Positions 1 through 6,880 are shown, numbered from the stretch's first letter. The stretch is 11,330 bases of DNA from Ardenticatenales bacterium (GCA_013812995.1 JACCSL010000682.1:1-11330), one strand, 5' to 3'. Program-made: numbers and translations. The notes: generated by a model from the sequence alone, not told the origin.

Positions 1-448
1 CCGTCATCTTGTGCCAGCCAATCACACCCGCAAAGAAGGTGCTGAAGGGCTTGGATACATTGACCCGGACGCCCCAGGCATTATTCATGACGGTGGTGGG
101 GCACGACCCAACCTTGCAGGTAGATAGCTGTGCCCCTAGCGCATCGGTGTAGTAGGCTGCGACGTGCTCCTCATCGTAGACCACGCCGTGGGCCACGACG
201 GCCTCCTTGATCTCTGCAAGAACGGCGGGCTGGCTCCTTGCATTGGAATCGGTGGAGCGGTTCTGCATGCGAATCTCAAAGGTGGCCGAGATCGCGGCAG
301 AATCCGCCGCGTTCTGCGCGATGCGCCGCTGGGTGTAGGCCATGCCACCATCGATGGCAAGCGAGACGAACGCGATCAGCGCGATCATCGCGATGGCGAT
401 GAGGACGATGGATTGTCCTCGCTCATTTTTATGATTGTTCTTGTACAT
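1..448 (-). CDS. TadG-like Flp pilus-assembly protein (partial, C-terminus outside window)
   Basis: Reads leftwards from an ATG at 448 and is still open at the window edge (149 codons visible). The start is supported by AGGAGG at 457-462, eight bases upstream. Residues 14-32 form one hydrophobic helix, followed by an aspartate-glycine-glycine turn at 33-35 and an RRIAQNAADSAA stretch (41-52). This is the typical pattern of the Tad/TadG-like N-terminal domain (Pfam Tad, TadE/G-like). Unlike the two genes upstream it has G11 but a leucine instead of glutamate at the +5 position, so it is probably anchored rather than cleaved by prepilin peptidase. The rest is a predicted extracytoplasmic domain with two visible cysteines in the segment TCKVGSC. 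It is the third gene of a leftward run with two TadE-type genes, 53 bases after the preceding stop. The family assignment is firm; the exact role (minor pilin or envelope anchor) is inferred. Confidence 0.8.
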   Translation of the reverse strand, partial: MYKNNHKNERGQSIVLIAIAMIALIAFVSLAIDGGMAYTQRRIAQNAADSAAISATFEIRMQNRSTDSNARSQPAVLAEIKEAVVAHGVVYDEEHVAAYYTDALGAQLSTCKVGSCPTTVMNNAWGVRVNVSKPFSTFFAGVIGWHKMT

Positions 449-501
449 AAATAAGTCCTCCTGATGATTGACATCCTACGTAATGAAGGTAGTAGGGTTC
501 C

Positions 502-1311
502 TTACTTGTTCACCGAATAGGGATTGGTCACGCCTGGATCTGTCTCATCATGCGATTGGACCAGGAAGGTGGCAACCTTTTCGCTGTTATTGATATCTTC
601 GGTAATGGTGCATGATCCGTTGCCCCCTGTGGTACATTCAGCGAGACCAAAGCCACCCAGCTGCCAGTAGCCGGATACATCCTCACCCGAGACGGGCTGA
701 TGATTCTCATCATGCATCGTGATGGTGATCACGGCTCTCCAACCGCCCCCGCTAGCACTTTTGGTGCTGGTGATCGACGCGATGTGCGGCGGAAGCGGCG
801 TCGGTGTGGGCGACGGGCCTGCCGTTGCTGTCGGGGCTATCGGGTTCACCAACATGATCTGTGTGGCGGATGCCCCAAGGTTGATCTCAGAGAGACCAAA
901 CAGGTGCGGTAGTGGCCCGACAAAGCGGAAGTTATACTCGATATCCACCTGGATCGGATCCCCGCGATTGACGCCGCCCGTCACAGGGTAGCTGACATTG
1001 ACCGTCGCGTTGCTCCAGTTGATCAACTCGGTGGTCAGCGGACTCTCGTGCTGCGCGCGGTAGATAATCGTATCCTCATCGGTGGTGCCAACCGTTCCGA
1101 CCTGATCAGGGAAGGCAGAGCCAAAGTAGGCCCCCTCTCCTGCCGCGTTCTGAAGCGCCACATAGGTGAAGAAGGCGCGGCCTAGATCCAGAACAATGCT
1201 CAGAAGAACAATGAGAACAATGATGGCCAGCGCCAGCTCGGTCATTGCCTGTCCCTGCTGGGCGCGGGATCCCTTGAAATTTCTCAGAAATCTTGCTTGT
1301 AGTTTTCGCAT
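502..1311 (-). CDS. TadE-like pseudopilin with C-terminal Ig-like domain
   Basis: 269 residues. A basic N-terminus (1-19) leads to G20|QAMTE25, a prepilin-peptidase site with glutamate at +5, then a hydrophobic helix (26-42) and the TadE continuation DLGRAFFTYVALQNAAGEGA (42-61). The TadE-like region ends near residue 155. A threonine/proline-rich linker (about 160-175, containing PSPTPTPLPP) then leads to a beta-rich domain (about 178-269). That domain has a WRAVITITMHDENHQPV strand pattern and a CX7C pair (C226, C234), resembling the Ig-fold (Big-1-like) domains of bacterial surface proteins. TadE proteins are usually about 130-200 residues, so the tail is an addition. The ATG at 1311 has its best Shine-Dalgarno (AAAGGAGG, 1326-1333) 14 bases away, which is long, but no alternative start lies between. 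It sits between tadE and the tadG-like gene and is probably cotranscribed. Expected role: a minor pilin or surface-displayed tip protein. Confidence 0.82.
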   Translation of the reverse strand: MRKLQARFLRNFKGSRAQQGQAMTELALAIIVLIVLLSIVLDLGRAFFTYVALQNAAGEGAYFGSAFPDQVGTVGTTDEDTIIYRAQHESPLTTELINWSNATVNVSYPVTGGVNRGDPIQVDIEYNFRFVGPLPHLFGLSEINLGASATQIMLVNPIAPTATAGPSPTPTPLPPHIASITSTKSASGGGWRAVITITMHDENHQPVSGEDVSGYWQLGGFGLAECTTGGNGSCTITEDINNSEKVATFLVQSHDETDPGVTNPYSVNK

Positions 1312-1356
1312 ACTGTTATTCGCAGCCTCCTTTGACTCTTTCTGGCTTGTTCCTTT

Positions 1357-1887
1357 TTAATTTCCCACATCTCTTAAGGTTATCAGCGTTCCACCCCGAA
1401 GGATGGTGCGTGCCGAGGTCAACGTGAGATTGATGGGGCCAAAGCTGCTAACGAGGGGCGTGATGAAGGCAAACTTGGTGCTCCCTTTCACCAGAACTCG
1501 ATCACCAAGCGTGATCAGACCCTGATTCGGGGCAGTACCGCTGGTTGGGCAGGTGACTGCCACACCGGAGGCGGTTGTCACTGCCGTCTTCCCATTGTCA
1601 TAGGTGATAGTCACTTGCAGGTCCGCATCCGGGATCGGGATCGCCAGGGTACCTTTGACAGCATTCCGAATGCCCGTGCAGTTGACAAATTGGGGGCTGT
1701 TCGGATTGGGGCCGGTGACAGAGCCATAGCGAGCTCCCTCGCGCACCGCATTCGACAGCTGGGAATAAAGGAACATCATGCGCCCAAAATCGATGATCCC
1801 GGTGAAGATAAGGAGGATGATGGGCAACACCAGAGCGAACTCAACCAATGCCTGGCCAACTTCTTTCTTCCTGACTGGATTCTTCAT
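1357..1887 (-). CDS. tadE: TadE family pseudopilin
   Basis: 176 residues from the ATG at 1887. A short basic leader (MKNPVRKKEV) ends in G11|QALVEF, with glutamate at +5 as expected for TadV/CpaA-type prepilin peptidase processing. A hydrophobic helix (about 17-31) and the TadE signature IIDFGRMMFLYSQLSNAVREGARYGS follow in order. The C-terminal part is a small extracytoplasmic domain with two cysteines. The reading frame is open back to an ATG at 1929, but that ATG lies inside a perfect TATAAT -10 hexamer (1928-1933), so it would not be on the transcript. The ATG at 1887 has GCGAGGA just upstream. This gene opens the leftward pseudopilin operon and is divergent from cpaB. Known TadE proteins are minor pseudopilins needed for Flp pilus biogenesis. 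Confidence 0.88.
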   Translation of the reverse strand: MKNPVRKKEVGQALVEFALVLPIILLIFTGIIDFGRMMFLYSQLSNAVREGARYGSVTGPNPNSPQFVNCTGIRNAVKGTLAIPIPDADLQVTITYDNGKTAVTTASGVAVTCPTSGTAPNQGLITLGDRVLVKGSTKFAFITPLVSSFGPINLTLTSARTILRGGTLITLRDVGN

Positions 1888-1927
1888 GATAAGTCCTCGC
1901 TTTCGGATGAATTTGAAACGCCGCCCC

Positions 1928-1933
1928 ATTATA
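1928..1933 (-). promoter_or_regulatory. Sigma-70 -10 element for the leftward tadE operon
   Basis: The minus strand reads TATAAT here, an exact -10 consensus. About 17 bases upstream there is only an AT-rich TTTATT, so no good -35 is visible; an activator or an AT-rich UP-like contact may compensate. The predicted start near 1921 gives a leader of roughly 34 bases before the tadE ATG at 1887. Confidence 0.5.
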
Positions 1934-2140
1934 GGAAGATAGGGAGCAGAAATAAATAGGTAAGCAGTAAGTCATGCTGTTCAACACATCTTCAGCAAGG
2001 AGTAGACCCTGCATGTTCTGTAGTAGGTGACGAAGCGAAAGCACTTTGGTTACGCAAGAGAGAAAACTTGCTTCTATGCCAGGACCAAATACCTAAGCAA
2101 AAGCTGAAATTGCCATCTCTGTCATCTTGAAATAGGGGGA

Positions 2141-2170
2141 TTGTTTCACTCCACAAGAATATGCTAGGAT
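2141..2170 (+). promoter_or_regulatory. Candidate sigma-70 promoter for the cpaB operon
   Basis: TTGTTT (2141-2146), an 18-base spacer and TAGGAT (2165-2170) form a moderate match. An overlapping TACAAT (2170-2175) is an alternative -10. The predicted transcript starts around 2177-2182, leaving a leader of roughly 95 bases before cpaB. Confidence 0.4.
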
Positions 2171-2177
2171 ACAATAG

Positions 2178-2199
2178 CCAGAAAAGTAGATACTTCTGG
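2178..2199. repeat. Imperfect inverted repeat at the predicted cpaB operon transcription start
   Basis: CCAGAA...GTA on the left arm matches TAC TTCTGG on the right arm, with two extra A bases on the left. The centre contains AAGTA-GA-TACTT. It overlaps the predicted +1 just downstream of the -10. That is where a repressor operator could sit, but no regulator gene is in the window to support this. Confidence 0.35.
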
Positions 2200-2218
2200 G
2201 AAACTCCCCATCTCTCCC

Positions 2219-2265
2219 CGAGGAGCAGGCGCTCCTTGCCTATCGCGACCCTTTGACATAAGGAG
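2219..2265 (+). promoter_or_regulatory. Leader hairpin with anti-Shine-Dalgarno segment upstream of cpaB
   Basis: AGGAGC (2221-2226) pairs with GCTCCT (2231-2236) around a four-base loop, and the stem can extend by a G-U and a C-G pair. The right arm contains CTCCTT (2232-2237), which is also exactly complementary to the cpaB ribosome binding site AAGGAG (2260-2265). The two pairings exclude each other: one hides the ribosome binding site, the other frees it. The complementarity is seen directly; a switching role is inference. Confidence 0.35.
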
Positions 2266-2274
2266 AACACTTCT

Positions 2275-3084
2275 ATGCGTGCTGGCGGACGAATCTTGAT
2301 GATTTTTGGCGTTGTCCTGGGTATCATTGCCGCTGGGGTGACGTTCCTCTTCTTGCGGAATGCAGCACCAGCGGACAGTGGGGATCTTCTCGAAACCCAG
2401 ACGGTGATTATTGCCTTCCAGACCATCGAGCCCTGGCAGCCCATCCCCGTAGACGCCGTCGGGCCGAACGAATACCCGATTCCCATCCCCGCTGATGCCG
2501 TCCTCGCGGAGATGCCCTCGGATGCGCCCCCCGACCCTACCACCGGCATCACCGACACGGTCTCCGGCATCGAGTTTGTCGCGGGGAAAATCTCCAACAC
2601 GCGCATCTATCCCGGCCAGATCATCGTTACCTCGCAGCTCGTCAACAAAGAGTTGGAGGAGCAGCGCCTGGGCCTGGGTGGTACGCTGAGCTACATCATC
2701 CCGGATGGGCAGGTGGCAATGGCGATTCCCATTGACCTGGTTTCCTCCATCGCGGGGGGTCTCCGCTCGGGCGACCAGGTGGATATCATCGGCACCTATC
2801 TGCTGACGGCAGACGATGGGGGCACATCGGAGATCACTCAGTTCTTCCTACAACGCTTACAGATTCTGCGCGTGGGCCCATGGACTGTGGGGCCAGATGG
2901 CGATGAAGCACCGGGCGGGATCGTAACGGTTCTGATCGAGCCCCAGCAGGCCCTGGAACTCAAGAAGATTATCGAAAACGCCAGCTGGATGTTTGTCCTC
3001 CGCTCCATCACCGATGAGGCAGACCACGTCGTAGAACCCGTCGACGATCAATACCTGATCGAACAATTCAACCTGCAACCCTAA
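2275..3084 (+). CDS. cpaB: CpaB/RcpC family Flp pilus assembly protein
   Basis: 269 residues. AAGGAG nine bases upstream fixes the ATG. A single N-terminal membrane anchor (about residues 7-27) is followed by an extracytoplasmic SAF-type domain (about 42-122, with RIYPGQIIVTSQL as its closing strand). The RcpC/CpaB C-terminal domain (about 138-250) follows, with the conserved GQVAMAIPID and GLRSGDQVDIIGTY motifs. Between SAF strands there is an unusually long acidic, proline-rich insert (about 72-100, with PSDAPPDPTTG). In diderms CpaB/RcpC works in the periplasm with the secretin; here no secretin gene follows, so it probably acts on the outer face of the membrane. It is the first gene of the rightward pilus operon, with 26 bases to cpaE. 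Confidence 0.9.
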   Translation: MRAGGRILMIFGVVLGIIAAGVTFLFLRNAAPADSGDLLETQTVIIAFQTIEPWQPIPVDAVGPNEYPIPIPADAVLAEMPSDAPPDPTTGITDTVSGIEFVAGKISNTRIYPGQIIVTSQLVNKELEEQRLGLGGTLSYIIPDGQVAMAIPIDLVSSIAGGLRSGDQVDIIGTYLLTADDGGTSEITQFFLQRLQILRVGPWTVGPDGDEAPGGIVTVLIEPQQALELKKIIENASWMFVLRSITDEADHVVEPVDDQYLIEQFNLQP

Positions 3085-3110
3085 TCTCAGAGTATAGGGA
3101 GCCGAATACG

Positions 3111-4448
3111 ATGACCGAGGAAAAAATTCAAGTGATGTTGGTGGACGATATCGCCGACACACGCGAGAACATGAAGAAGCTTCTCTTCTTCGAGGATGAT
3201 ATCGAAGTGGTGGGGACGGCGGGTAGTGGCGAGGAGGGGATTGAGATAGCCAAAAAACTCAATCCTCATGTCGTCATCATGGATATCAACATGCCCGGCA
3301 TCGATGGTATTACCGCAGCCGAGATTTTGACACGCGAGGTGCCGGGGATTCAAATTATTATGATGAGTGTCCAGGGGGAGACCGATTACATTCGTCGCTC
3401 CATGCTGGCAGGGGCTCGCGAGTTCCTCATCAAGCCTCCCACGGTTGAGCAGGTGGTCACCAGCATTCGCCGCGTCTATGCGCTGAGCAAGCAGGTACGC
3501 GGCCAGATGCAACTGCTGCAGCAGGCGCAGGCCGCGGTGGCCGCCATCCCCCAGACGGGAGGGCAGGCAGGCGCACACGGGCAGCACCCAGGGCAGGGCG
3601 CTGGCGGCAAGGGCAAGGGTGGAGAGCTGATAGCGGTCTTCGGCACCAAGGGCGGGGTCGGAACCAGTAGTATTGCGGTCAATATGGCGATTGCCATCCA
3701 GGAACAACAGCCCGATGCACGGGTGGCGGTGCTGGATGGCAACACCGAGTTTGGGGATCTAAGCGTTTTGTTGAACCTGAATGTCCAGCGCACGATTGTT
3801 GATCTCCTCAGCGTGGAGGAGCTGGAAGGTCAGGTTCAGTTTGTCCAGGATGCCTTCGTCCCCCACGCCAGCGGCATCAAGGTCATGCCAGGGTCCAGCC
3901 CGGCAGAGGCCGAGCTGGTGTCCAGCGAGCAGATGAAGCGCGTCATCGATGCCCTACGAGGTATGTTCAACTACCTCATCTTCGATACCCGCCCTACCTT
4001 TGGCGAGCCGATTCTGACCATTCTGGACAATGCCGACACGATTGTGCTCGTCACAACGGCAGACATCCCTTCCATCAGGAATGCCCGTCTCTTTTTTGAG
4101 GTAGCCGACCAGTTGGAATACCCTAAAGAGAAGGTCGTGTTGGTGCTCAACAAGTACGACACGCAGGGGACGGTATCGTCGCAGGCTATCCAGGCAAGCA
4201 TCAAGCATCCCATCGTGGCTGAACTCCCTCGTGACGATCGTGTGGCAAATGCCGCCATCCAGCAGGGGCTCCCCTACGTGATGGGCAACCCGCGCAGCCA
4301 TCTGTCCATCGCGACAAGTACCCTCGCCCGAAAGCTACGTGGGGTCACGGTGGAGGAGCAGCAACCGGAAGCCCACAAGCAAACCAAGGCGGTGGAAGAA
4401 GCCCCCGTCAAAAAGCGATCCCTATTTGGCAAGCTCTTCGGTCGTTAA
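3111..4448 (+). CDS. cpaE: CpaE/TadZ: receiver domain fused to ParA/MinD-like ATPase
   Basis: 445 residues; GGGAG lies nine bases before the ATG. Residues about 6-125 are a response-regulator receiver with the complete set of key residues: acidic pair D12-D13, phospho-acceptor D58 (IMDINMPG), S86 and K108 (KPP). A Q/A/G-rich linker (about 130-171) leads to a ParA/MinD-type ATPase. It has the deviant Walker A GTKGGVGTSS (178-187): signature lysine K180 is present, but the usual second P-loop lysine is replaced by T185. A Walker B-like strand YLIFDTRP follows later. The last residues, KKRSLFGKLFGR, form a basic amphipathic tail like the membrane-targeting sequence of MinD. The family localises Tad machinery at chosen cell sites. 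The intact receiver suggests control by a histidine kinase, none of which is visible here. It lies between cpaB and cpaF, 25 bases from the latter. Confidence 0.92.
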   Translation: MTEEKIQVMLVDDIADTRENMKKLLFFEDDIEVVGTAGSGEEGIEIAKKLNPHVVIMDINMPGIDGITAAEILTREVPGIQIIMMSVQGETDYIRRSMLAGAREFLIKPPTVEQVVTSIRRVYALSKQVRGQMQLLQQAQAAVAAIPQTGGQAGAHGQHPGQGAGGKGKGGELIAVFGTKGGVGTSSIAVNMAIAIQEQQPDARVAVLDGNTEFGDLSVLLNLNVQRTIVDLLSVEELEGQVQFVQDAFVPHASGIKVMPGSSPAEAELVSSEQMKRVIDALRGMFNYLIFDTRPTFGEPILTILDNADTIVLVTTADIPSIRNARLFFEVADQLEYPKEKVVLVLNKYDTQGTVSSQAIQASIKHPIVAELPRDDRVANAAIQQGLPYVMGNPRSHLSIATSTLARKLRGVTVEEQQPEAHKQTKAVEEAPVKKRSLFGKLFGR

Positions 4449-4473
4449 GCATTATCCACAGAGGGAGTAGAAT

Positions 4474-5868
4474 ATGAGCCTTCTCCGGCGTATTGGGCAA
4501 GACAAGCCAAATCCAGATCCCAAAGATTCTGGGGCTGGTTCTAGTGACCCCGGCAAAGCCAAATTGGATGAATTGCGCCTGCGCCGTCAGGCCGTGGGTC
4601 CGGCAAAGGATACAACGGCAGATCTGAAAAACCAGATTCAGACCCGGCTCATCGCCGAGCTGGACCCGCGCATGGACCTCTCGAAGCACGATGAGGTGCG
4701 CCACGTCATCCGAGAAATGTTTGATGGCCTGCTCCAGCAGGAAAACATGGTTCTCACCCGGCAACAGCGCTCTACCCTCTTTGATCAGATCATCGCTGAG
4801 ATCCTTGGCCTGGGGCCGCTACAACCCCTGCTGGAGGACGATGACATAAGTGAAATCATGGTTAATGCGCCGGACAGGGTCTACGTCGAAAAGAAGGGTC
4901 GGCTGCACCTGACCGATGTGCGGTTCGAGAGCAACGAACATGTGAACCGCATCATTGACCGCATCGTTTCCCCGATTGGTCGTCGTGTCGATGAATCGAC
5001 CCCCTTTGTGGATGCCCGTCTGCTGGATGGTTCCCGCGTGAACATCGTGATTCCGCCCCTGGCCCTCAAAGGCTCCACCATCACGATTCGTAAGTTTTTC
5101 AAGGATCGTCTCCAAGCATCGGACCTCATTCGATTCGGCTCCGTCACACCGGAAGGGATGGAGTTTCTCAAGGCCTGTGTGGAGGCCCGCTTGAACGTGG
5201 TGGTGTCAGGCGGTACGGGTTCGGGAAAAACAACCCTCCTGAACGTGATGTCCAGCTTTATTCCCTCAGACGAGCGCATCGTCACGGTGGAAAACGCGGC
5301 GGAGCTCCAGTTGGACCAGGACCATGTGGTCACGCTGGAAAGTCGCCCGCCCAACATTGAGGGACGCGGTGAGGTTTCCATCCAGCAGCTTGTGATCAAC
5401 TGCCTCCGTATGCGCCCGGACCGCATCATCGTCGGTGAGATTCGCGGTGGCGAGGCACTGGATATGCTTCAGGCAATGAACACCGGTCACGATGGCTCGC
5501 TCACCACGGCCCACTCCAACGGGCCACGCGATACCATCAGCCGCCTTGAAACGATGAGCCTGATGGCCGGAATGGACCTGCCGCTGCGCGCCATCCGCGA
5601 GCAGATTTCCAGCGCGGTGGACCTCTGTGTTCACCAGGAGCGCTTCCGCGACGGAAGTCGACGCATCGTGGCCATCACGGAAGTCCAGGGAATGGAAGGC
5701 GACGTGATTACCCTGGCGGATATCTTCGCCTTCCAGCAGACCGGAATGGAGGATGGTAAAGTTCTCGGACGGCTCCGCCCCACCGGTATCCGCCCGAAAT
5801 TTATGGACCGGATCGAGGCAGCGGGCATTCACCTGCCGCCCAACATCTTTGGCACGCGAAAATCGTAG
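4474..5868 (+). CDS. cpaF: CpaF/TadA secretion ATPase of the Tad pilus
   Basis: 464 residues, starting with an ATG preceded by AGGGAG. A poorly conserved, charged N-terminus (1-45) precedes the all-helical segment and the N-terminal ATPase subdomain (about 75-230), with the family motifs LGPLQPLLEDDDISEIMVN and VDARLLDGSRVN. The RecA-like domain carries Walker A GGTGSGKTT (246-254, K252), Walker B with catalytic E322 (RIIVGEIRGGEALDML), and the histidine motif NTGHDGSLTTAHSN. This is a type II/IV secretion-superfamily cytoplasmic hexamer that powers Flp pilus assembly through TadB and TadC. All catalytic elements are present, and length and motif order are normal for CpaF. It is followed after 22 bases by tadB, in the standard order. 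Confidence 0.96.
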   Translation: MSLLRRIGQDKPNPDPKDSGAGSSDPGKAKLDELRLRRQAVGPAKDTTADLKNQIQTRLIAELDPRMDLSKHDEVRHVIREMFDGLLQQENMVLTRQQRSTLFDQIIAEILGLGPLQPLLEDDDISEIMVNAPDRVYVEKKGRLHLTDVRFESNEHVNRIIDRIVSPIGRRVDESTPFVDARLLDGSRVNIVIPPLALKGSTITIRKFFKDRLQASDLIRFGSVTPEGMEFLKACVEARLNVVVSGGTGSGKTTLLNVMSSFIPSDERIVTVENAAELQLDQDHVVTLESRPPNIEGRGEVSIQQLVINCLRMRPDRIIVGEIRGGEALDMLQAMNTGHDGSLTTAHSNGPRDTISRLETMSLMAGMDLPLRAIREQISSAVDLCVHQERFRDGSRRIVAITEVQGMEGDVITLADIFAFQQTGMEDGKVLGRLRPTGIRPKFMDRIEAAGIHLPPNIFGTRKS

Positions 5869-5890
5869 TCGCTAGAAGGAGAAAGCCATC

Positions 5891-6880
5891 ATGCAGCTAT
5901 ATGCGGCTCCTGTCCTGTTGTTGCTGGCCTGCACCCTCTTTTTCATGGGTCTGGCGCGGATGCTCACAGGCGCGGATGAAGAAGTAGAAGATCGCCTGAA
6001 GCAGTTCGCCAATCGCGAGGATTACACCTTTGTGACGGGCGAAGAGGATGTCGCGATGTTTGGCGACGAGGAGCAGGGTAAAAAGGGCAACTTTCTCGCC
6101 CGCTTCTTCGAAAAAAATACCAACAAGGATGACAAGAAAACGATTGCGCTCAAGGACGAGCTGGCCCGCGCCGACCTCAAACTGAAGGCTTCCGAGTGGA
6201 ACATGATTCAGTTCGGTGTGGTGCTTGCCGCGATTGTTGTAGGGATCATTGTCTTCCGCAACGTGGTTCTCGGTCCGCTTTTGGGCGTGGTGGGCTTCTT
6301 CCTTCCCCGCTTCTATCTGCGCCGCCGCCAGGGCCAGCGCCTTTCTTCCTTCAACAAGATGCTCTCGGATGCCATCGTCATGCTGGCCAACTCCCTGCGC
6401 GCGGGGTACAGCTTCTTGCAAAGTATGGAAGTGTTGAGCCAGGAGATGCCGGACCCCATCGCGGGCGAGTTCAACCGCGTGGTGCGCGAGGTAGGATTGG
6501 GGCGAACACAGCAGCAGGCCCTGAACAATCTTGTTCGCCGAATCCCCAGCGAAGACTTGGACATGATGATCACCGCCGTAAACGTTCAACAGGAGGTCGG
6601 TGGTAACCTCGCCGAGATTCTCGACACGCTGGCCCACACCATTCGCGAGCGAGTCCGTATCCAGGGTGAAATCCGGGTGCTTGTCGCGCAGCAGATGATG
6701 GCGGGCTATGTCATTACCTTCCTGCCTGTTGCCCTGGCAGGGATGCTCTTCCTCCTCAACCGAGAATATATGTCGAAACTCTATACCACTCAGTGTGGCT
6801 GGATCATGATTGGCACATCCATTCTCATGATCTCGTCCGGGTTCTTCGCCATCCAGAAGATTGTGAGCATCGAGGTCTAG
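5891..6880 (+). CDS. tadB: TadB inner-membrane platform protein (T2SSF/GspF-like)
   Basis: 329 residues; AAGGAG precedes the ATG. An N-terminal transmembrane helix (about 4-22) is followed by a charged, lysine-rich cytoplasmic stretch (about 28-100). Two closely spaced helices (about 107-121 and 124-140) come next, then the cytoplasmic T2SSF domain (about 158-265; MLANSLRAGYSFLQSMEVL and VQQEVGGNLAEILDTL). Two C-terminal helices (about 270-288 and 302-322) close the protein. This is the standard TadB layout. TadB pairs with TadC to make the polytopic base that links the CpaF ATPase to the growing pilus. It overlaps neither neighbour, with nine bases to tadC. Confidence 0.93.
   Translation: MQLYAAPVLLLLACTLFFMGLARMLTGADEEVEDRLKQFANREDYTFVTGEEDVAMFGDEEQGKKGNFLARFFEKNTNKDDKKTIALKDELARADLKLKASEWNMIQFGVVLAAIVVGIIVFRNVVLGPLLGVVGFFLPRFYLRRRQGQRLSSFNKMLSDAIVMLANSLRAGYSFLQSMEVLSQEMPDPIAGEFNRVVREVGLGRTQQQALNNLVRRIPSEDLDMMITAVNVQQEVGGNLAEILDTLAHTIRERVRIQGEIRVLVAQQMMAGYVITFLPVALAGMLFLLNREYMSKLYTTQCGWIMIGTSILMISSGFFAIQKIVSIEV

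Larger units (their letters stand above)
1888..2274. promoter_or_regulatory. Divergent intergenic control region between the pseudopilin and pilus-motor operons
   Basis: This 387-base stretch has no credible gene; frames open on the minus strand here are extensions of antisense frames from cpaB. It is clearly more AT-rich than the flanking genes. It holds the leftward -10 (1928-1933), a small inverted repeat GCAAG/CTTGC (2054-2058 and 2067-2071), the candidate rightward promoter (2141-2170), a dyad (2178-2199) and a leader hairpin (2219-2238). Both halves of the Tad locus therefore share one control region. Confidence 0.6.

Noticed and set aside
136..360. A 74-codon minus-strand frame and a 96-codon plus-strand frame over the first 450 bases
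   Set aside because: Both are shadows of the truncated TadG-like gene, whose frame has the ribosome binding site, the hydrophobic helix and the Tad motif.
2176..2274. A cyclic-di-GMP or other known riboswitch in the cpaB leader
   Set aside because: The leader is short and lacks the conserved core motifs I would expect; only simple hairpins are visible.
1992..2606. A 204-codon open frame on the minus strand spanning the divergent intergenic region and the 5' part of cpaB
   Set aside because: It is antisense to a well-supported cpaB, shows no recognisable domain, has odd composition, and covers both promoters; it is an open-frame shadow.
3541..3625. GGGCAG-rich repetitive tract in cpaE, considered as a possible tandem repeat or recombination site
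   Set aside because: The units are irregular and in frame with a Q/G/A-rich interdomain linker, so ordinary low-complexity coding explains them.
5897..6637. A long 246-codon frame antisense to tadB
   Set aside because: tadB has full domain support; the antisense frame is rich in histidine and glutamine, shows no family motif and follows from the codon bias of the real gene.
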